From assembly GCF_000319385.1 (NCBI RefSeq), contig NC_019566.1, positions 163,014 through 227,013 of the forward strand: a stretch of DNA of 64,000 nt. The letters are read 5' to 3'. The notes under the pieces are model-generated. The model searched no databases. It saw only the letters and a list, made by a program, of their open reading frames with translations, and had not been told where the DNA came from. Shown piece by piece: positions 52,493 to 61,830 of this stretch (the stretch's first letter is position 1; each line of letters starts with the position of its first letter). Made by a program: the position numbers and the translations under genes. The DNA is from Candidatus Endolissoclinum faulkneri L2. Its GTDB lineage: Bacteria > Pseudomonadota > Alphaproteobacteria > Thalassobaculales > Thalassobaculaceae.

Positions 52493-52860
52493 CACAAGAC
52501 CTCCGGAGCCAAGGAAATAATCTTCATAAATTTCTTAGCACGCAGTTCGCGAGTTACCGGACCAAATATTCTAGTGCCAATCGGCTCGCCTTGTTTGTTA
52601 ATCAACACAGCAGCATTTTTGTCAAACCGGATAGCGGTTCCATCACTGCGACGAATTTCTTTAGCGGTTCGAACGATGACTGCACGGTGCACATCACCTT
52701 TTCTTACGCGACCCAAAGGAATTGCTTCCTTAACAGATACGACGATAACATCGGCAATCGAAGCAAACTTACGCTTTGAACCCCCTAGCACCTTAATACA
52801 TTGCAAGCATCGAGCGCCAGAATTATCCGCCACTTGAAGATTCGTCTGCATTTGAATCAT
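52492..52860 (-). CDS. rplN: 50S ribosomal protein L14
   Basis: 122 residues, highly conserved: [27 protein letters not shown] at the start and [26 protein letters not shown] near the end. It forms part of the subunit interface. It overlaps rpsQ upstream by 4 bases and rplX downstream by 1 base within the spc operon. Confidence 0.97.
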   Translation of the reverse strand: MIQMQTNLQVADNSGARCLQCIKVLGGSKRKFASIADVIVVSVKEAIPLGRVRKGDVHRAVIVRTAKEIRRSDGTAIRFDKNAAVLINKQGEPIGTRIFGPVTRELRAKKFMKIISLAPEVL

Positions 52861-53138
52861 GATCTGTTGTCCTTTAAGAGTTGAGGTTTACTTCTGTCCT
52901 CCACAGCTCGCTCGTATAAAACTGCAAATTTTTTATTTTTTGAAATAGGAGCACACTCAATTATACGTACTACATCTCCTTGTTTAAAGGAGTTCTTAGG
53001 ATCATGAGCAGAAAATCTATGTGAGCGCGTTATAAACTTTTTATATAGTGGATGCATAACACGTCTCTGGACATTTACAATTATAGTTTTATCGCTTTTA
53101 TTGTTTACGACGGTACCTTGAAGAATACGCCTCGGCAT
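52857..53138 (-). CDS. rpsQ: 30S ribosomal protein S17
   Basis: 93-residue OB-fold 16S rRNA-binding protein. It begins [19 protein letters not shown] and has [19 protein letters not shown] and the [18 protein letters not shown] motif. The extra basic tail after ERAVED is usual in alphaproteobacteria. The stop overlaps the rplN start (ATGA-type). Confidence 0.96.
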   Translation of the reverse strand: MPRRILQGTVVNNKSDKTIIVNVQRRVMHPLYKKFITRSHRFSAHDPKNSFKQGDVVRIIECAPISKNKKFAVLYERAVEDRSKPQLLKDNRS

Positions 53139-53166
53139 TGCTGTCTCCCAAACCTTTTATCGATGC

Positions 53167-53379
53167 TTAAGTTAAAGCCATTGCTCGAGCCTTTTCGCTA
53201 ATAATTGTCTTTACCTGAGCAATCTCACGTCGAACTAAGCGTATACGATTAAAGTTTTTAATCTGTCCATTTGCTCTCTGAAAACGTAGATTAAACGCTT
53301 CTTTACGCAATCGCAGAAGATGGTCTTTTAATTGGTCCGGCGACTTTGTTCTAAGATTGCTAACAACCCTATTAACCAT
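53167..53379 (-). CDS. rpmC: 50S ribosomal protein L29
   Basis: 70 residues forming two helices, near the exit tunnel where SRP and trigger factor dock. The pattern [30 protein letters not shown] and the later [17 protein letters not shown] helix match L29. Start ATG at 53379, 18 bases after rplP. Confidence 0.95.
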   Translation of the reverse strand: MVNRVVSNLRTKSPDQLKDHLLRLRKEAFNLRFQRANGQIKNFNRIRLVRREIAQVKTIISEKARAMALT

Positions 53380-53397
53380 AATGTAATTTGCTCCTAC

Positions 53398-53811
53398 TTA
53401 CTCGTTTAAACGGATTACAAATCGAGTATCAACTGGGAGCTTCATAGAAGCAAGGCAAAATGCTTCCTGAGCTAGATCTTTTGACACACCATCTAATTCA
53501 AACATAACCCTACCAGGCTTTATACGACAGACCCAAAACTCAGGAGAACCTTTACCCTTACCCATACGCACTTCAGCTGGTTTACTCGATACCGGTATGT
53601 CCGGAAAAATTCTGATCCATAATCGACCAGTGCGACGAATATGACGCGTTATTGCACGACGAGCAGCTTCTATCTGACGTGCTGTTATACGAGCTGGTGT
53701 AGTAGCTTTAAGGCCATATGTGCCAAAATTTATTACTGTACCGCTCTTTGCTAGACCATGAATGCGCCCCTTATGAGCTTTACGGAACTTTGTGCGCTTT
53801 GGGAACAGCAT
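53398..53811 (-). CDS. rplP: 50S ribosomal protein L16
   Basis: 137 residues. [19 protein letters not shown] starts it, followed by [29 protein letters not shown] and [19 protein letters not shown], all conserved in L16, which shapes the A-site tRNA elbow contact. It follows rpsC after 24 bases. Confidence 0.97.
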   Translation of the reverse strand: MLFPKRTKFRKAHKGRIHGLAKSGTVINFGTYGLKATTPARITARQIEAARRAITRHIRRTGRLWIRIFPDIPVSSKPAEVRMGKGKGSPEFWVCRIKPGRVMFELDGVSKDLAQEAFCLASMKLPVDTRFVIRLNE

Positions 53812-53835
53812 ATGTCTTCACCTTTTACTGAACGA

Positions 53836-54528
53836 TCAACGGCGATCACCACCAGAATTTATATGCTGCTCAGCTAAGCGTTTATCTTGCGCCATAGGAT
53901 CATGAGCCAGCACTTCACCTTTAAATACCCATACCTTTACACCGCAACTACCGTAAGTAGTGTAAGCAGTTGCTTCGCCATAATCGATTTCTGCTCTTAA
54001 TGTGTGAAGGGATACTCTTCCTTCGCGATACCACTCGGTGCGTGCGATTTCGGCTCCACCCAGGCGTCCACTACAATTGATTCGAATTCCCATTGCACCA
54101 AGGCGCATGGCAGATTGGACAGCTCTCTTCATTGCTCGACGAAATGCGACTCGCCGCTCAAGCTGCTGAGCAATATTTTCCGCAACAAGATGAGCTTCGA
54201 TTTCAGGTTTACGTATCTCTACTATATTCAATGCAACATCTGTATTAGTTATCTTGGATAAGTATTGACGAAGTTTTTCTATATCAGTACCTTTCTTGCC
54301 GATTACTACACCTGGACGAGCTGAGTATATAGTAATACGAGCGCGTTTAGCTGGACGTTCGATAACAATGCGGCTAACGCCAGACTGACGTAAACGTTCC
54401 GTTAAGTATTGACGGAGCTTGATGTCTTGATGCAGCAAGTCAGCATAACCTTTACTAGCAAACCAGCGCGAATCCCAGGTGCGATTAATGCCAAGACGTA
54501 ATCCTATGGGATTAACTTTATGACCCAT
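53836..54528 (-). CDS. rpsC: 30S ribosomal protein S3
   Basis: 230 residues from ATG 54528 ([18 protein letters not shown]), with GGGAG seven bases upstream; an earlier start would add residues absent from the family. The KH domain contains [24 protein letters not shown], and the C-terminal domain [20 protein letters not shown]. It forms part of the mRNA entry site. It overlaps rplV by 11 bases. Confidence 0.97.
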   Translation of the reverse strand: MGHKVNPIGLRLGINRTWDSRWFASKGYADLLHQDIKLRQYLTERLRQSGVSRIVIERPAKRARITIYSARPGVVIGKKGTDIEKLRQYLSKITNTDVALNIVEIRKPEIEAHLVAENIAQQLERRVAFRRAMKRAVQSAMRLGAMGIRINCSGRLGGAEIARTEWYREGRVSLHTLRAEIDYGEATAYTTYGSCGVKVWVFKGEVLAHDPMAQDKRLAEQHINSGGDRR

Positions 54529-54907
54529 TAGTTTGCTCCCTACGCTCACTTAAGATTACAGTCATGTGACTAAATGGCCTTTTAATTCGACCTAACAATC
54601 CACGTGCTCTAGGACGAAAGCGCTTTATTGTTATGCTCTTGCCTACAAAAGCTTCCTTAACAAAAAGCCTATCGACATCAAGTTGGTGGTTATTTTCAGC
54701 ATTAGCAATAGCAGATTCCAAAAGCTTTCTCACGTCACGTGCAATTTGGCGCTTGGAAAAGGCTAAAGTAGCTAAGGCATTGTTTGCACGCTGGCCACGA
54801 ATCATTTGTGCAATCAAATTTAATTTCTGCACACTAACACGTGCATTGCGCAGAATAGCCTTAGCATCTCTATTGTCAATGCGTCTCCCAAACATTCTTT
54901 TACCCAC
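54518..54907 (-). CDS. rplV: 50S ribosomal protein L22
   Basis: 129 residues. A GTG start at 54907 follows AGGAG with 6-base spacing. [18 protein letters not shown] and the loop ending [25 protein letters not shown], which lines the exit tunnel, identify it. Its 3' end overlaps the rpsC start by 11 bases. Confidence 0.96.
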   Translation of the reverse strand: MGKRMFGRRIDNRDAKAILRNARVSVQKLNLIAQMIRGQRANNALATLAFSKRQIARDVRKLLESAIANAENNHQLDVDRLFVKEAFVGKSITIKRFRPRARGLLGRIKRPFSHMTVILSERREQTNGS

Positions 54908-54925
54908 TACCCGCTCCTTTTAGTC

Positions 54926-55204
54926 TTATCGACGTGATTTCTTGTCGGCAGTATGACCGTAATAAGTACGCGTTGGCGAGAATTCACCAAATTTATGCCC
55001 TACCATGTTTTCGCTAACAAGAACCGGAATAAATTTATGACCATTGTGCACACCAAAAGTCAGTCCAACAAACTGTGGCATAATTGTCGAACGTCGCGAC
55101 CAAGTTTTGATAACTTCATTGCGACCGGAGTTACGCGACTTTTCAGCCTTTTTTAGCAAATAGCCATCGACGAAGGGTCCTTTCCAAACTGATCGAGTCA
55201 CCAA
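54926..55204 (-). CDS. rpsS: 30S ribosomal protein S19
   Basis: 92 residues. It begins [23 protein letters not shown] and contains [25 protein letters not shown] and [16 protein letters not shown], the S19 signature. It forms the head complex with S13. It lies between rplB and rplV. Confidence 0.97.
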   Translation of the reverse strand: MVTRSVWKGPFVDGYLLKKAEKSRNSGRNEVIKTWSRRSTIMPQFVGLTFGVHNGHKFIPVLVSENMVGHKFGEFSPTRTYYGHTADKKSRR

Positions 55205-55213
55205 AATTTCTCC

Positions 55214-56038
55214 TTACTTTCGACGCCGGCGAACAATAAACTTATCAGTTGCCTTATTGTTACGCGTCTTCTTGCCCTTAGTTGATTTACCCCAAGGAGT
55301 AACCGGATGACGACCACCTGAGGTCCTACCTTCACCACCGCCGTGCGGATGGTCGACAGGATTCATGGCGACGCCGCGCACAGTTGGACGTCTTCCTAAC
55401 CAGCGATTTCGGCCAGCCTTACCTAGTTTAATGTTTTGCTGGTCAGGGTTTGATACCGCACCTATAGTAGCCATGCATTCGGCTCGCACCATGCGAATCT
55501 CACCTGAGGCTAAACGAAGTAGAGCGTAACCAGAATCACGACCAACAATTTGGACATAAGTACCAGCAGAGCGAGCGAGCTGACCACCTTTTTTAGGCTT
55601 TAATTCAACATTGTGGACTATAGTACCGATCGGTATGCTGCTTAACTGCATAGAATTCCCTGGTTTCACATCTACGCGTTCGCCGGCAATAATTTTATCT
55701 CCAATATTCAAACGCTGTGGAGCTAAAATGTAACTCCTTTCTCCATCTTCGTAATTGATAAGAGCAATAAAAGCTGTGCGATTTGGATCGTACTCAATGC
55801 GCTCTACGGTAGCGAGTAAATTTAACTTGCAACGCTTAAAATCAATTATTCTGTAGGTCCTCTTGTGACCTCCTCCCCGATGACGAACAGTTATACGACC
55901 AGTATTATTACGACCAGATTTTTTACTAATACCTCTAGTTAGCTTCTTAAGTGGTTTACCGTACCATAGCTCCGAGCGATCAACACCAACTAGCTGGCGC
56001 TGTGACGGGGTAGTCGGATTAAACGACCTTAAAGTCAT
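55214..56038 (-). CDS. rplB: 50S ribosomal protein L2
   Basis: 274 residues of the most conserved large-subunit protein, next to the peptidyl-transferase centre. [18 protein letters not shown] near residue 53 and the C-terminal [21 protein letters not shown], including the histidine of the GGGEGR loop, are intact. It lies between rplW and rpsS. Confidence 0.98.
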   Translation of the reverse strand: MTLRSFNPTTPSQRQLVGVDRSELWYGKPLKKLTRGISKKSGRNNTGRITVRHRGGGHKRTYRIIDFKRCKLNLLATVERIEYDPNRTAFIALINYEDGERSYILAPQRLNIGDKIIAGERVDVKPGNSMQLSSIPIGTIVHNVELKPKKGGQLARSAGTYVQIVGRDSGYALLRLASGEIRMVRAECMATIGAVSNPDQQNIKLGKAGRNRWLGRRPTVRGVAMNPVDHPHGGGEGRTSGGRHPVTPWGKSTKGKKTRNNKATDKFIVRRRRK

Positions 56039-56042
56039 AAAT

Positions 56043-56372
56043 CTATATTCCTAACATCAAATCAATGTTATGCCCTCTGGCTAGAATAACAATAGCCTTT
56101 TTGTAGTTAGAACGACGACCTAATCGTCCTCGGTAACGTTTCATCTTACCTTTAATTAGTAGGGTATTAATCGCACTGACTTCTACATTAAATAAACTTT
56201 CAACAGCTTGCTTAATTTCTGGTTTGGCTGATTTAACAGGAACCTCAAATGTGACTTGACCAAAATTAGATCCAGCAGTTGACTTTTCAGTTACTATTGG
56301 ACGACGAAGTAATTCATAAGCTCGCTCATTGCTTACATTACTAATTTTTGGTCTGTATGGACCGATAGTCAT
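56043..56372 (-). CDS. rplW: 50S ribosomal protein L23
   Basis: 109 residues. [52 protein letters not shown] pattern and [21 protein letters not shown] match L23, the exit-tunnel docking site for trigger factor and SRP. The start overlaps the rplD stop by 4 bases. Confidence 0.96.
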   Translation of the reverse strand: MTIGPYRPKISNVSNERAYELLRRPIVTEKSTAGSNFGQVTFEVPVKSAKPEIKQAVESLFNVEVSAINTLLIKGKMKRYRGRLGRRSNYKKAIVILARGHNIDLMLGI

Positions 56373-56989
56373 TTCAAGCGAATCTCCAATTGTTCGACAG
56401 CAACTTTGGTTAAAACTAAGGTTTCACGACGGAGAATATCATAGACGTTGGCACCTTGTTGTGGCAATAGATCTACCAAGGGGATGTTACGTACTGCGTA
56501 AGCAAAATTTTTATTCAATACCTCTCCGTCAATGACTAGCAGCGACAACCAACCAAGCAATTTAAACTTTGCAGCTAATGGTTTAGTTTTAGGCCTATCG
56601 GCAGTGGCCTCATCGATGACAATCAGTTGTCCGTCCTTAAATTTTGTCGACAGCGCAATTCTTAATCCAAGTTTCCGAAATTTTTTAGTAAGTTGTTGTC
56701 TATGACTACGGACAACTGGTCCATGAACAGTTTGTCCACCACGAAAATGAGTCGCTCTCATTGAGCCCTGACGAGCACGGCCAGTACCCTTTTGACGGAA
56801 AGGCTTCTTAGTTGTTCCAGATATTTCTGAAATCCCCTTGATTTTATGATTACCACTACGGCGTTTGGCAAGTTGCCAATTTACTACTCTGGTTAAAATA
56901 TCCTTACGCGTTTCAAGGCCAAATATCGACTCATCAAGATAGATCTCATCGGTCTTCTTTGCGTCAAGATTGATGACGTCAATTTTCAT
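56369..56989 (-). CDS. rplD: 50S ribosomal protein L4
   Basis: 206 residues. The central loop GTTKKPFRQKGTGRARQGSMRATHFRGG, which reaches into the exit tunnel, is clear; the C-terminal part has VRNIPLVDLLPQQGANVYDILRRETLVLTK. In other bacteria L4 autoregulates the S10 operon. The start is ATG at 56989, 94 bases after rplC. Confidence 0.96.
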   Translation of the reverse strand: MKIDVINLDAKKTDEIYLDESIFGLETRKDILTRVVNWQLAKRRSGNHKIKGISEISGTTKKPFRQKGTGRARQGSMRATHFRGGQTVHGPVVRSHRQQLTKKFRKLGLRIALSTKFKDGQLIVIDEATADRPKTKPLAAKFKLLGWLSLLVIDGEVLNKNFAYAVRNIPLVDLLPQQGANVYDILRRETLVLTKVAVEQLEIRLK

Positions 56990-57083
56990 GACTTCAACTA
57001 TTCTCCTTAGCGTTTTTCACCGTGACAGATTTTACTCAAGGAATTGTCAACAGAAATGTTCATCGCTTATGAGTAATGAACTA

Positions 57084-57773
57084 CTACAAAAGTACATGGC
57101 TATTCTTTAGCCCAGCTGGATAAGGAGCATTTTTTGGTGTACCAATTTTTACGGAGTCACGGAGCAACACATAGCTGCCCTTAGAACCAGGCACAGAGCC
57201 TCGTACAAGGATCAAACCGCGAGGAGTATCAATAGAAACAATAGTTAGGTTTTGAATAGTAACACGCTTGTTACCCATATGACCAGCCATCTTTTTACCA
57301 GGAAATACTCGACCAGGATCTTGATTGTTGCCAGTAGAACCGTGGGAACGATGTGATAAAGAAACTCCGTGTGAAGCTCTCAAACCACCAAAATTATGCC
57401 TCTTCATTACACCAGCGAAACCCTTACCAATGGAAATACCTATAACATCAACTTTTTGTCCTACAATGAAATGTCCAGCAGATAGTTCTACACCAACGTC
57501 TATAAGAGCGTCATCAGAAATACGAAACTCAGTTAAGTTACGTTTAGGCTGAACTTTTGCTTTGGAAAAGTGGCCGCGCATTGGCAAGGGAGTACGCTTT
57601 ACCTTTCTACATCCAACTCCTAATTGTAATGCGGTGTAGCCATCTTTTTCTTTAGTTCGCTGAGCAATGACTCTACAATCCTCAACTATTAACACAGTAA
57701 CAGGAATGTGCTCACCTTCTTTAGTAAATACCCGTGTCATACCAAGTTTATGAGAAATTAATCCTGAACGCAT
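57084..57773 (-). CDS. rplC: 50S ribosomal protein L3
   Basis: 229 residues from ATG 57773 ([28 protein letters not shown]); a longer frame to 57812 only overlaps rpsJ. The methylated-glutamine loop region [40 protein letters not shown] is intact. L3 is an early assembly protein near the peptidyl-transferase centre. It is the second gene of the S10 operon. Confidence 0.97.
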   Translation of the reverse strand: MRSGLISHKLGMTRVFTKEGEHIPVTVLIVEDCRVIAQRTKEKDGYTALQLGVGCRKVKRTPLPMRGHFSKAKVQPKRNLTEFRISDDALIDVGVELSAGHFIVGQKVDVIGISIGKGFAGVMKRHNFGGLRASHGVSLSHRSHGSTGNNQDPGRVFPGKKMAGHMGNKRVTIQNLTIVSIDTPRGLILVRGSVPGSKGSYVLLRDSVKIGTPKNAPYPAGLKNSHVLL

Positions 57774-57786
57774 CGCACTGACTACC

Positions 57787-58095
57787 TTAGAGTTTAATCT
57801 CGACATCCACACCAGAAGCTAAATCAAGCTTCATTAATGCATCTACGGTTTGTGGAGTTGGATCAACTATATCAAGAACCCTCTTGTGAGTTTTAATCTC
57901 AAACTGCTCACGACTTTTTTTGTCAATGTGTGGGCCTCGCAGTACAGTAAAACGTTCGATACGGGTTGGGAGAGGAATAGGACCGCGCACACGCGCGCCA
58001 GTACGCTTAGCTGTGTTTACAATTTCACAGGTCGACTGGTCAAGGACCCGGTGATCAAACGCCTTCAGACGGATGCGGATGTTTTGACTGTCCAT
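57787..58095 (-). CDS. rpsJ: 30S ribosomal protein S10
   Basis: 102 residues from ATG 58095 ([22 protein letters not shown]), with GGAAAG just upstream. [38 protein letters not shown] is the S10/NusE loop region, so the NusB partner surface is kept. It is the first gene of the S10 operon; tuf, normally just upstream, is missing. Confidence 0.97.
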   Translation of the reverse strand: MDSQNIRIRLKAFDHRVLDQSTCEIVNTAKRTGARVRGPIPLPTRIERFTVLRGPHIDKKSREQFEIKTHKRVLDIVDPTPQTVDALMKLDLASGVDVEIKL

Positions 58096-58500
58096 CTTTC
58101 CGCTACTTTCAATCGCGTTGACCAACTAAACGTTGTCACCGCGCAAAAAAAAATGTGAGAGTGCTATAAAGCACTTTTCTTGTTGCTATTTGGAATATTG
58201 CTGCCCTAAAACACTAAACGGTATCCAATCAGTTAAAAGTTAACCAAATCATAGTTAATCCACAGAGTATTAAAGCAAATCATTGATCCGATAAAGTGTT
58301 GTCAAGTATCAATTTTACATTCATAGAATGAGACTACTCATTTCTAACACCGATGAAAAGAATAATCTGATTAAAGGCTTAATTATTCTAAAACTAAGTG
58401 ATATACTTCAAATACTTACAAGAACATAACTACAAAACAAATCCTCAATAAAAGCTTGATTATTGATCTCTCCAGTAGAAAATAAAAAAGATTAAAAGAT
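58096..58500. other. 405-bp gap between fusA and rpsJ where tuf is expected
   Basis: No EF-Tu sequence can be read here: neither its N-terminal KPHVNIGTIGHVDHGKTT-type motif nor its C-terminus. A 6-bp hairpin AGTGCT/AGCACT (58160-58175) followed on the minus strand by a run of nine T (58144-58152, close to rpsJ) lies in the S10 leader. A TTGACA (58300-58305, minus strand) lacks a matching -10. Confidence 0.6.
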
Positions 58501-60576
58501 TTATGCTATTTTTTTACATACTTCATTTGTTATCTTTTTAGGAACAGGCTCATAATGGTCAAATTGCATGGTATACTGAGCTCGACCTTGGCTCATAGAG
58601 CGAAGAGTATTAACGTATCCAAACATGTTTGCCAACGGCACCACGGCATCGATAACGCGAGCATTGCTGCGTTGTCCCATGCCATTAACATGGCCGCGAC
58701 GGCTACTTAAATCGCCTATAATATCACCCATATAATCCTCAGGAGTGACAATCTCAACCTTCATAATGGGCTCTAATAAAATTGGACCAGCTTTTGCCAT
58801 TCCTTCGTTGAAGGCAGCACGAGAAGCTATTTCAAATGCCAATACACTGGAGTCGACATCGTGATAAGCGCCGTCTGTGAGAGTAATCTTTATATCAACA
58901 ACAGGGAAACCATCAAGCACTCCAGTGCTCAAAGAGGAATTTAGACCTTTTTCAACCCCTGGTATGTATTCACGCGGTACTGATCCACCAAATATGGCGT
59001 TTTCGAAAAGAAAACCTTGACCTCTTTCTTGTGGAGAAAAAGTTAATTTAACGCGAGCAAACTGACCAGCACCACCAGTTTGTTTTTTATGAGTATAGTC
59101 AACATCAACTGTTTTTGTAATTGATTCGCGATAAGCCACTTGTGGCGCGCCCACATTAGCTTCAACTTTAAATTCACGACGCATACGATCTATTAAAATA
59201 TCCAAATGAAGTTCGCCCATGCCTTTAATAACCGTTTGCCCAGTTTCAGGATTAGAAGTAACACGAAAAGAAGGGTCCTCTGTGGCTAAACGGCTAAGAG
59301 CAACTCCCATCTTCTCCTGATCCCCCTTAGTTTTTGGTGCTACCGCAACTTCAATAACTGGATTGGGGAATTCCATTCGTTCTAAAATTACCGGCTTTAA
59401 CTGATCACAAAGTGTATCACCAGTAGTCGTATACTTAATACCTGCTAAAGCTACTATATCACCAGCGCGTGCTTCTTTTATGTCTTCACGATTATTTGAG
59501 TGCATAAGCAGCATACGACCGACACGTTCACGCTTATTCTTAATAGTATTCATTACTAAGCAACCAGTTGTTAAAACACCAGAATAAATACGGACAAAGG
59601 TTAGTGAACCAACAAAAGGGTCGTTCATAATCTTAAATGCTAATGCAGCAAATGGTTCTTCATCAGAGGATTTACGTATTATTTCGGTTTTACCGTCGAT
59701 GGCCACCCCCTTTATAGCGCTAACATCCATTGGAGATGGTAGGTAGTCAATTACAGCATCAAGCAGCGGCTGAACGCCTTTATTTTTAAAAGCTGAACCC
59801 AAAAACACAGGGACGAAACTACCATTTAATACTCCCTTACGAATGCATGCGCGAAGCAGTTTTTCTGTCAGGTCATTACCATCAAGATAAGCTTCCATAG
59901 CAACGTCGTCCGCTTCAATAGCTAACTCGATCATCTTTTGACGATATTCAGCAGCTTTACTAGCTAAATGAACTGGTATTTCACCAATCTCAAACTTTGC
60001 GCCTAACGACTCATCCAGCCAGCGCACAGATTTCATAGCGACAAGATCAACAATACCGACGAAATTAGATTCTATACCAATCGGCAACTGCATAATTATT
60101 GGTGTAGCACCCAAACGCTCTACAATCATATTTACGCAACGAAAGAAGTCAGCACCTATACGATCCATCTTGTTTACAAAACAGATACGCGGCACGCTAT
60201 ATTTATCGGCTTGTCGCCAAACAGTCTCAGACTGTGGTTCTACACCAGCGACACTATCAAATACAGCAATAGCGCCGTCCAAGACACGCAAAGAGCGCTC
60301 TACCTCAATTGTAAAGTCAACATGACCTGGAGTATCAATAAGGTTAATGCGACACTCGCGCCAAAAGCAGGTAGTTGCCGCGGAAGTTATTGTGATGCCG
60401 CGCTCCTGTTCTTGTGCCATCCAATCCATAGTTGCATTCCCGTCATGAACTTCACCGATCTTGTAGGAACGGCCAGTGTAGTACAGGATTCTTTCAGTCG
60501 TCGTCGTTTTGCCGGCGTCAATGTGTGCCATGATGCCGATATTGCGATACATTTCTAATGGATGAGTTCGATACAT
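58501..60576 (-). CDS. fusA: Elongation factor G
   Basis: 691-residue translocation GTPase. G1 AHIDAGKTT near residue 17, switch I with [24 protein letters not shown]3 DTPGHVDF and G4 NKMD are all present, then domains II-V with [14 protein letters not shown] in domain IV and the C-terminal [16 protein letters not shown] end. Full length. The start is ATG at 60576. It lies downstream of rpsG and is followed by a gap instead of tuf. Confidence 0.97.
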   Translation of the reverse strand: MYRTHPLEMYRNIGIMAHIDAGKTTTTERILYYTGRSYKIGEVHDGNATMDWMAQEQERGITITSAATTCFWRECRINLIDTPGHVDFTIEVERSLRVLDGAIAVFDSVAGVEPQSETVWRQADKYSVPRICFVNKMDRIGADFFRCVNMIVERLGATPIIMQLPIGIESNFVGIVDLVAMKSVRWLDESLGAKFEIGEIPVHLASKAAEYRQKMIELAIEADDVAMEAYLDGNDLTEKLLRACIRKGVLNGSFVPVFLGSAFKNKGVQPLLDAVIDYLPSPMDVSAIKGVAIDGKTEIIRKSSDEEPFAALAFKIMNDPFVGSLTFVRIYSGVLTTGCLVMNTIKNKRERVGRMLLMHSNNREDIKEARAGDIVALAGIKYTTTGDTLCDQLKPVILERMEFPNPVIEVAVAPKTKGDQEKMGVALSRLATEDPSFRVTSNPETGQTVIKGMGELHLDILIDRMRREFKVEANVGAPQVAYRESITKTVDVDYTHKKQTGGAGQFARVKLTFSPQERGQGFLFENAIFGGSVPREYIPGVEKGLNSSLSTGVLDGFPVVDIKITLTDGAYHDVDSSVLAFEIASRAAFNEGMAKAGPILLEPIMKVEIVTPEDYMGDIIGDLSSRRGHVNGMGQRSNARVIDAVVPLANMFGYVNTLRSMSQGRAQYTMQFDHYEPVPKKITNEVCKKIA

Positions 60577-60654
60577 CGAGTGTGCAATTACAGTTTAAAG
60601 TTTTGGTCGTTAAAGAAAAAATAATAAATTTTAGTTTCAGTTGCCATATAATAA

Positions 60655-61125
60655 TTACCAACGGTAATGAGAAAAAGCCTTATTAGCATCAGCCATTCGA
60701 TGAGTATCTTCACGTTTTTTAACCGCTGAGCCACGATTTTGAGCCGCATCTCGTAATTCACCAGATAACCTGTGCACCATGGTTTTTTCAGAACGCTTGC
60801 GGGCAGCATTAATTAACCAGCGAATTGCTAATGCCTGGGCACGTTCAGGACGAACCTCCACAGGAACTTGATAGGTAGCTCCACCCACACGACGAGAACG
60901 AACCTCTACACGGGGTTTTACGTTGTCTAAGGCATCATGAAATGTCCGAATCGGCGCAACACCGACTCGTCCTTCAAGAATATTAAACGCACCATAAACT
61001 ATACCCTCAGCTACTGAGCGTTTACCATCGTACATCAAACAACTCATAAATTTAGAAATAACTGGGTCACCAAAATGAGCATCTGGTAATATATTACGCT
61101 TTATTGCGCGATGGCGACGCGACAC
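60655..61125 (-). CDS. rpsG: 30S ribosomal protein S7
   Basis: 156 residues from GTG 61125 ([22 protein letters not shown]), with AAGGAG 9 bases upstream; the open frame to 61215 only overlaps rpsL and is not used. It shows [20 protein letters not shown] and [21 protein letters not shown]7 nucleates the 30S head and in other bacteria represses the str operon. It follows rpsL by 13 bases. Confidence 0.96.
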   Translation of the reverse strand: MSRRHRAIKRNILPDAHFGDPVISKFMSCLMYDGKRSVAEGIVYGAFNILEGRVGVAPIRTFHDALDNVKPRVEVRSRRVGGATYQVPVEVRPERAQALAIRWLINAARKRSEKTMVHRLSGELRDAAQNRGSAVKKREDTHRMADANKAFSHYRW

Positions 61126-61138
61126 AATATAATACTCC

Positions 61139-61510
61139 TTACTTTGGTCGTTTAGCGCCGTACTTTGAACGACGTTGACGACGATCTTTAACACCTTGCG
61201 CATCAAGTGCGCCACGAATAATATGATAGCGAACGCCCGGAAGATCTTTTACACGACCGCCGCGAATCATGACAACTGAATGCTCTTGAAGATTGTGACC
61301 TTCGCCTGGAATATAACTGATAACCTCAAATCCGTTGGTCAAACGAACGCGAGCCACCTTACGTAAAGCGGAATTTGGCTTTTTTGGTGTAGTTGTATAC
61401 ACACGTGTGCATACACCACGCTTTTGCGGACATGACTGCAGTGCAGGAACTTTATTACGTGCAAGCGGCACCTTACGACCATTGCGTATTAGCTGATTAA
61501 TAGTCGGCAT
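61139..61510 (-). CDS. rpsL: 30S ribosomal protein S12
   Basis: 123 residues from ATG 61510 ([12 protein letters not shown]), with GAGG upstream. The decoding-centre loops [21 protein letters not shown] and [17 protein letters not shown] have the lysines at the usual streptomycin-sensitive positions. It is the first gene of the str operon, with the candidate promoter 160 bases upstream. Confidence 0.97.
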   Translation of the reverse strand: MPTINQLIRNGRKVPLARNKVPALQSCPQKRGVCTRVYTTTPKKPNSALRKVARVRLTNGFEVISYIPGEGHNLQEHSVVMIRGGRVKDLPGVRYHIIRGALDAQGVKDRRQRRSKYGAKRPK

Positions 61511-61830
61511 ACTCAACCTCATGAAAAATAAAAATTACGATAAATAATAAAATAACTAAAAATATTTATCATCAAATTATACATTGCCATTAAAACGATA
61601 ACAATTTTTCATATGCCACAGTTAATCAAGTAAAATAAAGATACAACAAACTAGCAAAGCGAGGACAACAATATTAACATTCTCCTCTATAGTCAAGACA
61701 ATTATATGCAAGGTAAAAATTAACTGACATATTTTTACAGATTGCAGATATTATAATTAACAACATAATTAAAACATCAAACTAATCGTAATCATCATAG
61801 TAATTTTCCCCAAATTATATGGTAGATTAA
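61511..61830. other. 320-bp spacer between rpoC and rpsL
   Basis: It holds the candidate str-operon promoter (61668-61696). No coding sequence, and no clear terminator after rpoC. Confidence 0.6.
61668..61696 (-). promoter_or_regulatory. Candidate promoter for rpsL-rpsG-fusA
   Basis: On the minus strand TTGACT (61691-61696) and TATTGT (61668-61673) are exactly 17 bases apart. They point at rpsL, whose start is 158 bases downstream. The -35 hexamer is the same as in the rpsM promoter candidate, supporting a shared housekeeping-sigma preference. Confidence 0.45.

Noticed and set aside
58096..58500. Degraded tuf pseudogene
   Set aside because: I looked for EF-Tu N- and C-terminal motifs in the minus-strand frames and saw none; the gap is also far shorter than tuf.
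61126..61215. N-terminal extension of rpsG into rpsL
   Set aside because: S7 begins at the SRRHRA motif, where a GTG with AAGGAG is present.
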